Shown here one piece after another: positions 1 to 6,908 of a stretch of 10,896 nt of DNA; the stretch's first letter is position 1, and every line of letters starts with the position of its first letter. Source of the stretch: Verrucomicrobiota bacterium (lineage in GTDB: Bacteria > Verrucomicrobiota > Verrucomicrobiia > Limisphaerales > UBA1096); NCBI GenBank assembly GCA_030747575.1, contig JASLKI010000347.1, positions 1-10,896 on the forward strand. The letters run 5' to 3'. A program made the translations under genes and the position numbers. The notes below the pieces were generated by a model. That model worked only from the letters and a program-made list of their open reading frames with translations, was not told the origin of the DNA and searched no databases.

Positions 1-1211
1 CGCACCCCATGGTTGTCATGATTATGCGTGGTGATGGCCGGCCATTTGCGCTCGGCTTTCGCGTTGCGCAGCTGCGGCATTAGGCTGTGCCCTTCGAGTT
101 TCTTGTTCTCAGGCAATTTTAGGAGTTCAGTGAGGGTTGGATAAACATCCAACAACTCAGCCGGTTGGGCACACACCTGGCCCGGCTTCACACCCGGGCC
201 GGCAAACACCAGCGGCACCCGTGTTCCATCATCCCACAACGTGTTTTTTCCGGAGATCGCCTTTTCTCCCAAGTGCCAACCGTGATCAGACCAAAGAACG
301 ATCACTGTGTTGTCGTCAAATTCATTTCGCTTGAGCGCTTCGAGCACTCGCCCGACCTGGCTGTCCACAAAACTCGTGCAAGCCAGATAACTGCGGACCA
401 GATTGCGCAACTGATTACTTTCCTCGAGCCACTTATGGCGAACCTCCGGCAGGTACCAGTGAAGGTACCATGAAAAACGCGGTGTGTCGTCGCGGTCACC
501 GCGAAGGATTTCCGGCAATACACTGTCGTCGTCTGGATAAAGGTCGAACCATTTTTGCGTCGCGTAACACGGCACATGGGGAAGGAAAAAGCCGACCGAC
601 ATGAAGAAAGGCTCTTTCGGCTTTGCATCGAGTTGATCCACCGCCCAGGAGGCCACCTTCCAGTCGCCCTTGTCCTCGTCCTTGTGCGGGAAGGTTCCCC
701 AGTCAACGAGTCGATGATTGCCGAACGGGGTGGTCACCAGCTTCTTCGGCGGGAAAGGCGCTCCACTCGCGCCCGGCCCAAGTACGTCAAATTCCTTTTC
801 CGCCTTCTGCCGACCGTAGCGACCATGAAAAATTTTCCCTGTCGAGTAGGTCGTGTATCCGCCGTGTTGCTTGAGGTATTGCGGTAGTGTGACGAGGTTT
901 TCGAACTCCGGCAGCGTGCGAAACCAAGGCGCTAAGCCGTAGATGCCAGTCGTGCTGGGACGCAACCCGGTCATCAGACTCGTACGCGAAGGATTGCACA
1001 GCGGCGACTGGCAATGCGCGTTTGTGAACGCCGTGCCGCTTTTGGCCAAACGATCGATGCTCGGTGTCTTTACCATCGGATGCCCGCCCAGATAGCCGAT
1101 CCAGTCGTTCTGATCATCGATCGCAATAAAGAGAATGTTCGGCTTTTTATCCGCTGCATGACCTGCAACCGCCAACACCAAAGCCGCCAATAAACCCAGT
1201 GAAAAACGCAT
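1..1211 (-). CDS. Secreted sulfatase, iduronate-2-sulfatase-like, C-terminus cut by window edge
   Basis: A type I formylglycine-dependent sulfatase that would hydrolyse sulfate esters, probably on a polysaccharide, outside the cytoplasm. I translated 403 residues from ATG at 1211; the frame is open to base 1, so the C-terminus lies outside the window. Residues 1-20 (MRFSLGLLAALVLAVAGHAA) form a Sec signal peptide, which decides the start. Residues 24-33 (PNILFIAIDD) hold the metal-binding Asp pair. C72-N-P-S-R76 is the canonical C-x-P-S-R motif whose Cys is converted to formylglycine. S308-D-H-G-W-H-L-G-E-K317 is the second metal site and is typical of the iduronate-2-sulfatase-like group, as is the THNHDNHG segment near 395. 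It lies 90 bp downstream of the PQQ-like gene on the same strand and is probably co-transcribed with it. No Shine-Dalgarno sequence precedes the ATG. The family is secure; the substrate is not determinable from sequence. Confidence 0.93.
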   Translation of the reverse strand, partial: MRFSLGLLAALVLAVAGHAADKKPNILFIAIDDQNDWIGYLGGHPMVKTPSIDRLAKSGTAFTNAHCQSPLCNPSRTSLMTGLRPSTTGIYGLAPWFRTLPEFENLVTLPQYLKQHGGYTTYSTGKIFHGRYGRQKAEKEFDVLGPGASGAPFPPKKLVTTPFGNHRLVDWGTFPHKDEDKGDWKVASWAVDQLDAKPKEPFFMSVGFFLPHVPCYATQKWFDLYPDDDSVLPEILRGDRDDTPRFSWYLHWYLPEVRHKWLEESNQLRNLVRSYLACTSFVDSQVGRVLEALKRNEFDDNTVIVLWSDHGWHLGEKAISGKNTLWDDGTRVPLVFAGPGVKPGQVCAQPAELLDVYPTLTELLKLPENKKLEGHSLMPQLRNAKAERKWPAITTHNHDNHGV

Positions 1212-1301
1212 CGCGAGAGCATGCCCTTGGCCAATCGGCAAGGCAAGGCAAGGCCCCTTAGCCAAGCGGTTACGCCATCAGAGTTGCTTGTTGGGCGGCG
1301 G
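1212..1301. repeat. Short intergenic region with a GGCAA tandem triplet and a TTGGCCAA element
   Basis: This 90-bp gap separates the PQQ-like gene from the downstream sulfatase on the minus strand. It contains three tandem copies of GGCAA (1237-1251, followed by GG). At 1219-1234 lies GCATGCCCTTGGCCAA, whose reverse complement differs by one base from 6985-7000 in the second PQQ-like gene. On the minus strand CTTGGC (1266-1261) could pair with GCCAAG (1231-1226) across a long loop. There is no T-tract, so I do not call a terminator. It may carry a processing or weak regulatory site, but nothing proves it. Confidence 0.45.
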
Positions 1302-2564
1302 TTATTTCGCGATGCAAAAGAGGTGTTTTTCGCCTCGGATCAGGAGTTGATCCCGGACGGGAACCGTGGTCGCAATGACCCGCTCGCCCATGTTGTTTTC
1401 AGCGAGAAATCTGAATCCGGCGGTGATGTCGGCAACCATGATAACGCCGTCCTCACGCGAGGCGTAGAGCTTGCCGTCCGCCACAGTCGGCGACGAGTAG
1501 TAGCTGGCGCGGTTCTTCGGAAATTGGCCGGACCAAAGTTTGCTGCCGGTACTGGAATCGAGGCAAGTCACCGAGCCGCGATCGCCAAGGACATAGACTT
1601 TCCCATCCTTCACCGCCGGTGTCGGCACGAACGAGCCTGTGCCGGTCAGGGTCCACTTGCGATTGGACTTGGTGATGTTGCCGCTACCGCTCAACTCAAT
1701 GCCGGCCAAGTGCTTGCCGCGACCGTACGGCACGATCGCCATGTCGCCGGCGAGAACCGACGACGCCACCTGCACCCAGTTGCCGCGCTGGTCGGGGTTG
1801 AAGCCTTCGCATGTCCAAAACAGTTTGCCGTCGGTGGCATTGTGAATGGTCAAGCGCTCGGCACCCCAGACAACAATGGCCTCACGGCCCTGATATTGAA
1901 TGACGTGCGGCGTAGCGTAGCTGTGATCGCACTCAACAGGAGTTTCATAGTTGCGGGACTCCTTCCACGCCAGCTCGCCTGTGCGCTTATCGAATGCAGC
2001 CAAGTACGACTCGCCGGAGTGCATCACCGCCAACACCACGTGCTTGACCGTCAGAACCGGTGATGTGCCGATATCCCAGTAAAGCGTGTCCCTTGAGAAC
2101 CTATCCTGCAGGTTGGTCTTCCACAGCAGTTTGCCCTCCAGTGTGAAGCCGGCGAGATTGCCGCTCTTAAAATAGGCAAATAGCAACTTGCCGTCGGTGA
2201 TTGCCGAGGGATTGCTGCCTGAACCGTTACGATGTTTGCCGGCGCGCTCGTCGCCGACCTCCGTCTGCCAGCGCTTCTTCCCGTTCCAGTCGTAAGCGAT
2301 AACGCTGTCCCGCCCGTCGCTAGGGCTGGTGATGATGATCTGGTCCTTCCAAACGATCGGCGTGGAGCAACCCTTGGCCGGCAACTCGGCTTTCCATTTC
2401 ACCTTTTTTTGATTATCGAACTCCGCGACATAACTACCGCTAGAGGCGGATCCGTTTTCGGTTGCGCCGCGCCAGTTCGGCCAATTCGCCTCCGCGCCCT
2501 CGGCCAGGCCGGCCAGCGCCAAACCAGCAACAAATCCGATTGCTTTTAGGTTCAAGTTTTTCAT
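1302..2564 (-). CDS. Secreted PQQ-like beta-propeller repeat protein
   Basis: A 420-residue protein with the repeat pattern of PQQ-like/BamB-like seven- or eight-bladed propellers. Residues 1 to about 26 are a Sec signal peptide (MKNLNLKAIGFVAGLALAGLAEG), followed by NWPNWRG, the usual N-terminal signature of this group. Blades show repeated 'DGK.Y/L..' and 'D..TG.L.W' strands, for example DKRTGELAWKE, DGKVYVLGDRGSVTCLD and DGKLYASREDGVIMVAD. I chose ATG at 2564; the frame also allows a TTG two codons earlier at 2570. The start is 9 bp after the stop of the HEAT-tailed sulfatase, so the two are almost certainly one transcript. The catalytic Asp and Cys-Cys features of true PQQ quinoprotein dehydrogenases are not evident, so an enzymatic role is doubtful. 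A scaffold or substrate-handling role beside sulfatases is inference. It is a diverged paralogue of the propeller at 6909-8276. Confidence 0.86.
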   Translation of the reverse strand: MKNLNLKAIGFVAGLALAGLAEGAEANWPNWRGATENGSASSGSYVAEFDNQKKVKWKAELPAKGCSTPIVWKDQIIITSPSDGRDSVIAYDWNGKKRWQTEVGDERAGKHRNGSGSNPSAITDGKLLFAYFKSGNLAGFTLEGKLLWKTNLQDRFSRDTLYWDIGTSPVLTVKHVVLAVMHSGESYLAAFDKRTGELAWKESRNYETPVECDHSYATPHVIQYQGREAIVVWGAERLTIHNATDGKLFWTCEGFNPDQRGNWVQVASSVLAGDMAIVPYGRGKHLAGIELSGSGNITKSNRKWTLTGTGSFVPTPAVKDGKVYVLGDRGSVTCLDSSTGSKLWSGQFPKNRASYYSSPTVADGKLYASREDGVIMVADITAGFRFLAENNMGERVIATTVPVRDQLLIRGEKHLFCIAK

Positions 2565-2573
2565 GGTCAAAAA

Positions 2574-4439
2574 TTAATAGTTCGTTTTGGGCTCAGTTCC
2601 TGCGAGGTATTGTACGCGGCGGGACACCTCACCTTTGTCGAACTTCAGTTTCACTTTTTCGGGATCGTACTTGTGCCCAATTTGGTCGCGCAGATATACG
2701 ATCGTGTTGAACGCAATCATGAGTTCCTGCTCTGTCTCGGCAGTATTGACCACCTCATACAATGTCGGCATGGGGTCGATGGCTTTGATGCCACCGAGAA
2801 ATTCCGCCGCCCGAACACGCACCATCAGATCCTTGTCCTGCAGCAGCGGCGTGGCGACCTTGGCCAAGGCCTTGGCTTGATCGCCAAAGTTGGCGCAGAC
2901 TTTTAATGCCCAGTAACGGCGAAGATTTCCCTTCGACCGCAGCGCTTGGCCAAGTTTTTTGCGAGCATCCGAAAATGGCACCAAAACCAGGTCGGCGAGA
3001 TCTGAGAGCCGACTGACTTGCTGCGCATTGTTGCGGCCAAACGCGACGCCATCGCCAAGCGCGTCGGTCACCATTCGGTTCTCGGGGTAAAAACTCAGGT
3101 CGTTTATTGATTTCATTTTTACGCGCAACCGCCCGCGCAAATCGGCCAAGCGCTTGGCCTGCTCGGGATTACTGGCGAGGTTGTTGACCTCGTGCGGATC
3201 GGCCTCGAGATCGAACAACTGTTCGACCGGTCGCCGCTCGAAGAACTGGCGCTGCACCGCGTTAAGCCGCTTGGCCCGGTACTCGTCCCGCCAGTTGCCG
3301 AAGGCCAGTTGCCGGTAGCGGTAGTTGTTTTGCAGGCCGTCGGCATAGTAGCCCTGGTAGTTCCTTATGTACTTCCACTTGCCCTTACGGAAGGTGCGCA
3401 CCATGTCGAACTTCTCGTCGAACCGATCAGCGTGGCCGAACACTTCGTCGCGGCTGTCCAAGTCGGCTGCGCTAATGCCGTTGCCGAGGAACGCTACCCC
3501 ATCGAGTTCCTTATGCGGCTGAATGCCGGCCAGATTGAGTACCGTCGGGCCGAAGTCAATGAAGCTCACGAACCCATCCGTGCGACTGCCTCGCTTGTGA
3601 TCGACGAGTTGTTTGAAATTCTCAGGGATGCGCACAACAAATGGTACGTGCAGGCCACTCTCGTAGGCGTAGCCCTTGCTGCGCGGCAACACTCCGCCGT
3701 GGTCGCCAAAATAAAACACGAACGTGTTCTCCAGCAGACCGTCCTCCCTGAGCTGATTGACGATGCGCCCGACATGGCCGTCGATGATGCGCATTCGGTC
3801 GTAGTAGCGTGCCATCGTGTAACGCATGATCGGCGTGTCGGGAAAGTACGGCGGCAAATCAACCTCAGTCGGCAGGGTGGTTGTCGGCTTCTCCAGCTGT
3901 TTTATTGGAAAGTGGAGCGAGCTTTCGTGCGAGTCAGCGAACGATTGCATGTGGAAGAACGGCATCGACTTGTCAGGTCGATTGCGCCAGGTCGCCTTAC
4001 GGGACGACATGTCCCATGCCTGCTTCATATCGACCTTGAAGTTGTAGTCGGTCTTCGAGTTGTTCGTGGCATAGTAGCCCTGCTCTCGCAGGACGGTCGA
4101 CCACGGCTTTACGCCCGGGGGCAAGCTGGCTAATGCCGATTTGCGGTGATACTGAAAACCGACGCGCGGCGCGTGCATCGCCGTGGCGAGCGTCGTCCGT
4201 GCAACGGAGCAGACCGGCGCACCGGAGAAGGCATGGTTGAACGTTAGCCCCTCGGCGGCCAATCGCTCGATATTAGGCGTCACACCCAGCTTGTGGCCGT
4301 ACAACCGCAGGTAGTGAATCGAGTTGTCCTCGGAGACGATAAAGACAAAGTTTGGCCGCTTGGCCTGTTCCGCCGCGTTGGCCAAGCCGGTCAGCAGACA
4401 GCCCGCGAGCGTGCAAAGTAGTAATCGTGAAAAGCGCAT
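2574..4439 (-). CDS. Secreted sulfatase with C-terminal HEAT-like extension
   Basis: A 621-residue sulfatase. Residues 1-23 (MRFSRLLLCT through ANAA) are a signal peptide; LAGC at 11-14 fits a lipobox, but hydrophobicity continues past it, so ordinary Sec cleavage after ANA is likelier. PNFVFIVSEDNS (29-40) is metal site 1, with Glu-Asp in place of the usual Asp-Asp. C77-S-V-A-R81 occupies the formylglycine position, with Val where Pro or Ala is usual. GDHGG (245-249) is metal site 2, and LFDLEADPHEVNNLA (408-422) closes the catalytic domain. Residues about 480-590 contain helical repeats resembling HEAT/PBS-lyase repeats (LRRYWALKVCANFGD, LMVRVRAAEFLGGI). The frame stays open up to 4481 through MALPLAKRLALTLP, but the signal peptide supports ATG at 4439. 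It heads the minus-strand operon and is divergent from xylA. Sulfatase family is secure; substrate unknown. Confidence 0.92.
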   Translation of the reverse strand: MRFSRLLLCTLAGCLLTGLANAAEQAKRPNFVFIVSEDNSIHYLRLYGHKLGVTPNIERLAAEGLTFNHAFSGAPVCSVARTTLATAMHAPRVGFQYHRKSALASLPPGVKPWSTVLREQGYYATNNSKTDYNFKVDMKQAWDMSSRKATWRNRPDKSMPFFHMQSFADSHESSLHFPIKQLEKPTTTLPTEVDLPPYFPDTPIMRYTMARYYDRMRIIDGHVGRIVNQLREDGLLENTFVFYFGDHGGVLPRSKGYAYESGLHVPFVVRIPENFKQLVDHKRGSRTDGFVSFIDFGPTVLNLAGIQPHKELDGVAFLGNGISAADLDSRDEVFGHADRFDEKFDMVRTFRKGKWKYIRNYQGYYADGLQNNYRYRQLAFGNWRDEYRAKRLNAVQRQFFERRPVEQLFDLEADPHEVNNLASNPEQAKRLADLRGRLRVKMKSINDLSFYPENRMVTDALGDGVAFGRNNAQQVSRLSDLADLVLVPFSDARKKLGQALRSKGNLRRYWALKVCANFGDQAKALAKVATPLLQDKDLMVRVRAAEFLGGIKAIDPMPTLYEVVNTAETEQELMIAFNTIVYLRDQIGHKYDPEKVKLKFDKGEVSRRVQYLAGTEPKTNY

Positions 4440-4452
4440 GGGCAGAGTCAAA

Positions 4453-4466
4453 GCCAAGCGCTTGGC
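4453..4466. repeat. Perfect 14-bp palindrome GCCAAGCGCTTGGC upstream of the sulfatase start
   Basis: The palindrome lies 14 bp before the chosen ATG of the HEAT-tailed sulfatase and inside the divergent region shared with xylA. A 16-bp version, GGCCAAGCGCTTGGCC, lies inside the sulfatase gene at 3144-3159. The core TTGGCCAA (here 4462-4469) recurs at six other places in the window. It could be an operator, but its presence within genes points rather to a dispersed, highly iterated palindrome. Confidence 0.6.
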
Positions 4467-4477
4467 CAAAGGCAACG

Positions 4478-4495
4478 CCAAAACACCGGTTTTGG
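4478..4495. repeat. Inverted repeat in the divergent sulfatase/xylA intergenic region
   Basis: CCAAAAC (4478-4484) and GTTTTGG (4489-4495) form a perfect 7-bp stem around the loop ACCG. It sits midway between the two divergent starts (4439 and 4568). Neither flank has a T-tract long enough for a terminator, so a regulator-binding site or a 5' leader hairpin of either transcript is more likely. The remaining sequence before xylA is AT-rich (TTTACTTAATTTATTG), but no confident -35/-10 pair could be assigned. Confidence 0.4.
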
Positions 4496-4567
4496 GTTGT
4501 CTTTTGCCGCAGCTGCCGGTAGCAATTCCGCCGCAACACGCGATCCAGTTTTACTTAATTTATTGAA

Positions 4568-5878
4568 ATGGCTTACTTTCCGAAAATTAAAAAAATCAAA
4601 TACGAGGGTCCAGGCAGCAAAAATCCGCTATCCTTCAAGTGGTACGACGAGAACGAAATCGTCGCCGGCAAGACCATGCGGGATCATCTGCGCTTCTCCG
4701 TGGTTTACTGGCACACTTTCCGCAATCCGCTGTCCGATCCATTTGGTGTCGGCACGGCGTTCCGCCCCTGGGATGACGGTAGTGAGTCGGTCAAAAACGC
4801 TCAAAAACGTGTCAAGGTTGCCTTCGAGTTCATGGAAAAACTCGGCGCGCCATATTACGCTTTCCACGATCGTGACGTCGCGCCGGAGGGCAAAAGTCTT
4901 GCCGCTTCCAACAAAAATCTCGACGCCGTGGCCAAGGTTCTCAAGGCCGAGCAGCAGCGCACCGGCATCAAGCTGCTCTGGGGCACCGCCTGCCTCTTCG
5001 CCAACCCGCGCTACATGCACGGCGCCGCCACAAGCTGCAACGCCGACGCCTTCGCCTACGCTGCCGCGCAGGTGAAAAAAGCTATCGAGGTCACGCACCA
5101 GCTCGGTGGCGAGGGCTACACATTCTGGGGCGGCCGCGAGGGTTACTCGACACTTTGGAACACCGACATCGGCCGCGAGCTGGACCACTTGGGCGCGTTC
5201 CTCCACATGGCTGTGGATCACAAAAAGAAAATCGGCTTCAAGGGCCAGTTCTACATCGAGCCCAAGCCGAAGGAGCCGACCAAGCACCAGTACGACTCCG
5301 ACGCCGCGGCCTGCCTGAACTTCCTCCGGCAGTACAAGTTGACCAGCCACTTCAAGCTCAACCTCGAGACCAACCACGCCACACTGGCCGGGCACGAGAT
5401 GCACCACGAACTCGAAGTCGCCGTCGCCGCCAACGCGCTTGGAAGCATGGACGCCAACACTGGCGACCCAATGCTCGGCTGGGACACCGACCAGTTCCCC
5501 ACAAGCGTCTACCTCACAGCTCAGTGCATGCTCTCGCTCCTCAAGATGGGAGGCTTCAAGACCGGCGGCGTGAACTTCGACGCCAAGGTACGGCGAGAGA
5601 GCTACGAACCGGTGGATCTCTTCCACGCGCACATCGGCGGCATGGACGCCTTCGCGCGCGGCCTCAAGATCGCGGCCGCCATCCGCGCCGACGGTCGACT
5701 GGAGGCATTCGTGAAAAACCGCTACCGCTCATGGGACACCGGCATTGGCAAAAAGATCGAGTCCGGCAAAACCAGCTTCAAGACCCTTGAAACCTACATT
5801 TTAAAGAAGGGTGAGGTCACAAAAAACGAGAGCGGCCGCCAAGAATTCCTTGAGAACCTGATCAACGAATTCATTTAA
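4568..5878 (+). CDS. xylA: Xylose isomerase (class II)
   Basis: Cytoplasmic, metal-dependent isomerisation of D-xylose to D-xylulose, the entry step of xylose catabolism. The 436-residue length matches class II enzymes (Escherichia coli XylA is about 440). Visible active-site residues, one position below E. coli numbering, are H100 and D103 in YYAFHDRD, E231 and K233 in IEPKPKEP, E267 and H270 in LNLETNH, D295 in GSMDANTGD, and D306/D308 in GWDTDQF. The signatures YTFWGGREGY and GGVNFDAKVRRES are also present. The ATG at 4568 follows an AT-rich stretch without a Shine-Dalgarno sequence, and MAYFPKI...YEGP is the expected N-terminus. No xylulokinase or xylose transporter is adjacent. It is divergent from the sulfatase operon and is followed by a strong terminator, so it is probably monocistronic. 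Confidence 0.98.
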   Translation: MAYFPKIKKIKYEGPGSKNPLSFKWYDENEIVAGKTMRDHLRFSVVYWHTFRNPLSDPFGVGTAFRPWDDGSESVKNAQKRVKVAFEFMEKLGAPYYAFHDRDVAPEGKSLAASNKNLDAVAKVLKAEQQRTGIKLLWGTACLFANPRYMHGAATSCNADAFAYAAAQVKKAIEVTHQLGGEGYTFWGGREGYSTLWNTDIGRELDHLGAFLHMAVDHKKKIGFKGQFYIEPKPKEPTKHQYDSDAAACLNFLRQYKLTSHFKLNLETNHATLAGHEMHHELEVAVAANALGSMDANTGDPMLGWDTDQFPTSVYLTAQCMLSLLKMGGFKTGGVNFDAKVRRESYEPVDLFHAHIGGMDAFARGLKIAAAIRADGRLEAFVKNRYRSWDTGIGKKIESGKTSFKTLETYILKKGEVTKNESGRQEFLENLINEFI

Positions 5879-5899
5879 GACCCCCGAAACCAATTACCC

Positions 5900-5930
5900 A
5901 AAAGGCGGCTCATACGAGCTGCCTTTTTTA
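5900..5930 (+). terminator. Rho-independent terminator of xylA
   Basis: AAAGGCGGCTC (5901-5911) pairs with GAGCTGCCTTT (5916-5926) through 11 positions with one G-T wobble, around the loop ATAC. A run of six T residues (5924-5929) follows. It begins 22 bp after the xylA stop codon. This is a textbook intrinsic terminator, and the A-run on its left could also serve the opposite strand. Confidence 0.92.
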
Positions 5931-6154
5931 TTGGCCCAGCGAAAACCCGTCGTTGCGGAGAGAGGATTCTGGGTCTAGTTTTCGACCGTAAAGCGTTTTG
6001 GTTTTGTTCTGCCTGTTTTCTGGGGCAGAGCTTTTTGGAACAGAGTCGGCAACCTCGCTCGAGATGCGGTTCAAAGCCATCACTAAAACGTTTCGTGCTT
6101 CGTTCAAGAAATGCATTGCAAATAATAAACGATTATGACGAGCTTTGGGAACCA
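5931..6154. other. Intergenic stretch between xylA terminator and SASA esterase
   Basis: About 220 bp without a supported gene. It holds a terminator-like hairpin at 6006-6036 and an AT-rich segment at 6118-6135 just before the esterase start. The minus strand is open from an ATG at 6164 to a stop at 5928 (78 codons). That frame encodes a fairly polar peptide with no motif I recognise and runs back through the terminator, so I do not call it a gene. The esterase frame is open from 6035, but the product before 6155 does not resemble a signal peptide. Confidence 0.5.
6006..6036 (+). terminator. Second terminator-like hairpin ahead of the SASA esterase
   Basis: GTTCTGCC (6006-6013) pairs with GGCAGAGC (6024-6031) with one G-T wobble and a 10-base loop, followed directly by TTTTT (6032-6036). 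It could be a backup terminator for xylA readthrough or a leader hairpin on an esterase transcript beginning upstream. The loop is longer than usual, so it is weaker than the hairpin at 5900-5930. Confidence 0.55.
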
Positions 6155-6889
6155 ATGAAACCACTACTTTTATTCACGATAGTAATAATTGAGTCTTTGG
6201 CCCTGACGCAGCCGAGGGGGGACGAAGCGGCTGATACAGGCGTACATCTGTTTATTCTTTCAGGGCAATCGAACATGCAGGGACACCGCCCTCAGGAAGC
6301 GTTTACACCGGCGGTGAAAGAGGCCTTTGGAGAAGACAATGTAATCGTAATACAGGATGCTTTGGGTGGCCAACCCATCCAACGCTGGTGGAAGGACTGG
6401 AAATCACCTGAGGGAAAAAAACCTGAGAACACAGGAGATCTCTATGACCGGCTCATGGGGAAGGTAATGCCTGAAATCAAGGGGCAGACTCTGAATTCAG
6501 TCACCTTCATCTGGATGCAGGGTGAAAGAGACGCCAAGATGCAATGGGGTGAAGTATACGAAGTCAGCCTAAATGGGCTTTACGATCAGCTCTGCAAGGA
6601 TCTTGGCCGCAGCGATATAAACTTCGTGATTGGGCGCCTCAGTGACTTCGATCTAAAGAACCAGAGATATTCCCACTGGACGATGGTTCGTAAGATTCAA
6701 GTGAAATTAGGTGAATCAGGCCCCAGATTTAGCTGGGTGAATACCGATGATCTCAATGATGGGGTCAATCGAAAGGGCAAAAAGATCCAGAACGACCTGC
6801 ATTACTCGGCCGAGGGCTACAAGACGCTGGGCAAACGCTTTGCTGAAAGCGCTCTTAAGTTGATCAAGCAAAATCCTAAATCGAGATAA
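6155..6889 (+). CDS. Secreted SASA-family SGNH esterase (sialate O-acetylesterase / acetylxylan esterase-like)
   Basis: A 244-residue carbohydrate esterase of the SASA/CE6-like group, expected to remove acetyl groups from sugars outside the cytoplasm. Residues 1 to about 26 are a probable signal peptide (MKPLLLFTIVIIESLAL). Block I is L35-SGQSNMQG with nucleophile Ser39, block II DALGGQPIQRWW, block III WMQGERDA, and block V NDLHYSAEGY with His216. The start is ATG 6155, preceded at short distance by GGGA, the only plausible Shine-Dalgarno match in the window. An in-frame ATG at 6035 would place an unrelated, charged segment before the signal peptide. The next gene starts 19 bp downstream, so the two are probably co-transcribed. 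Base composition is visibly more AT-rich than xylA or the downstream propeller, which may indicate separate acquisition. The natural ester substrate is not shown by the sequence. Confidence 0.88.
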   Translation: MKPLLLFTIVIIESLALTQPRGDEAADTGVHLFILSGQSNMQGHRPQEAFTPAVKEAFGEDNVIVIQDALGGQPIQRWWKDWKSPEGKKPENTGDLYDRLMGKVMPEIKGQTLNSVTFIWMQGERDAKMQWGEVYEVSLNGLYDQLCKDLGRSDINFVIGRLSDFDLKNQRYSHWTMVRKIQVKLGESGPRFSWVNTDDLNDGVNRKGKKIQNDLHYSAEGYKTLGKRFAESALKLIKQNPKSR

Positions 6890-6908
6890 CGGATTTAAAA
6901 GCGATCAA

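Noticed and set aside
1221..2063. 280-codon open frame on the plus strand
   Set aside because: Antisense to the first PQQ-like propeller; low-information product without motifs.
3192..4133. 313-codon open frame on the plus strand
   Set aside because: Antisense to the HEAT-tailed sulfatase, whose active-site motifs lie on the other strand; no recognisable domain.
4440..4481. Sulfatase start at 4481, adding MALPLAKRLALTLP
   Set aside because: The added codons cover the palindrome and put extra residues before a complete signal peptide beginning MRFSRLLL at 4439, which matches the MRFSLGLL start of the other sulfatase.
4628..5632. Long open frame on the minus strand (334 codons) inside xylA
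   Set aside because: It is wholly antisense to a xylose isomerase with all catalytic residues; the product is Val/Glu/Gly-rich without motifs, as expected of an antisense shadow in GC-rich coding DNA.
6035..6154. Upstream start for the SASA esterase
   Set aside because: It would add 40 charged residues before a clear signal peptide, and the ATG lies within the terminator-like T-run region.
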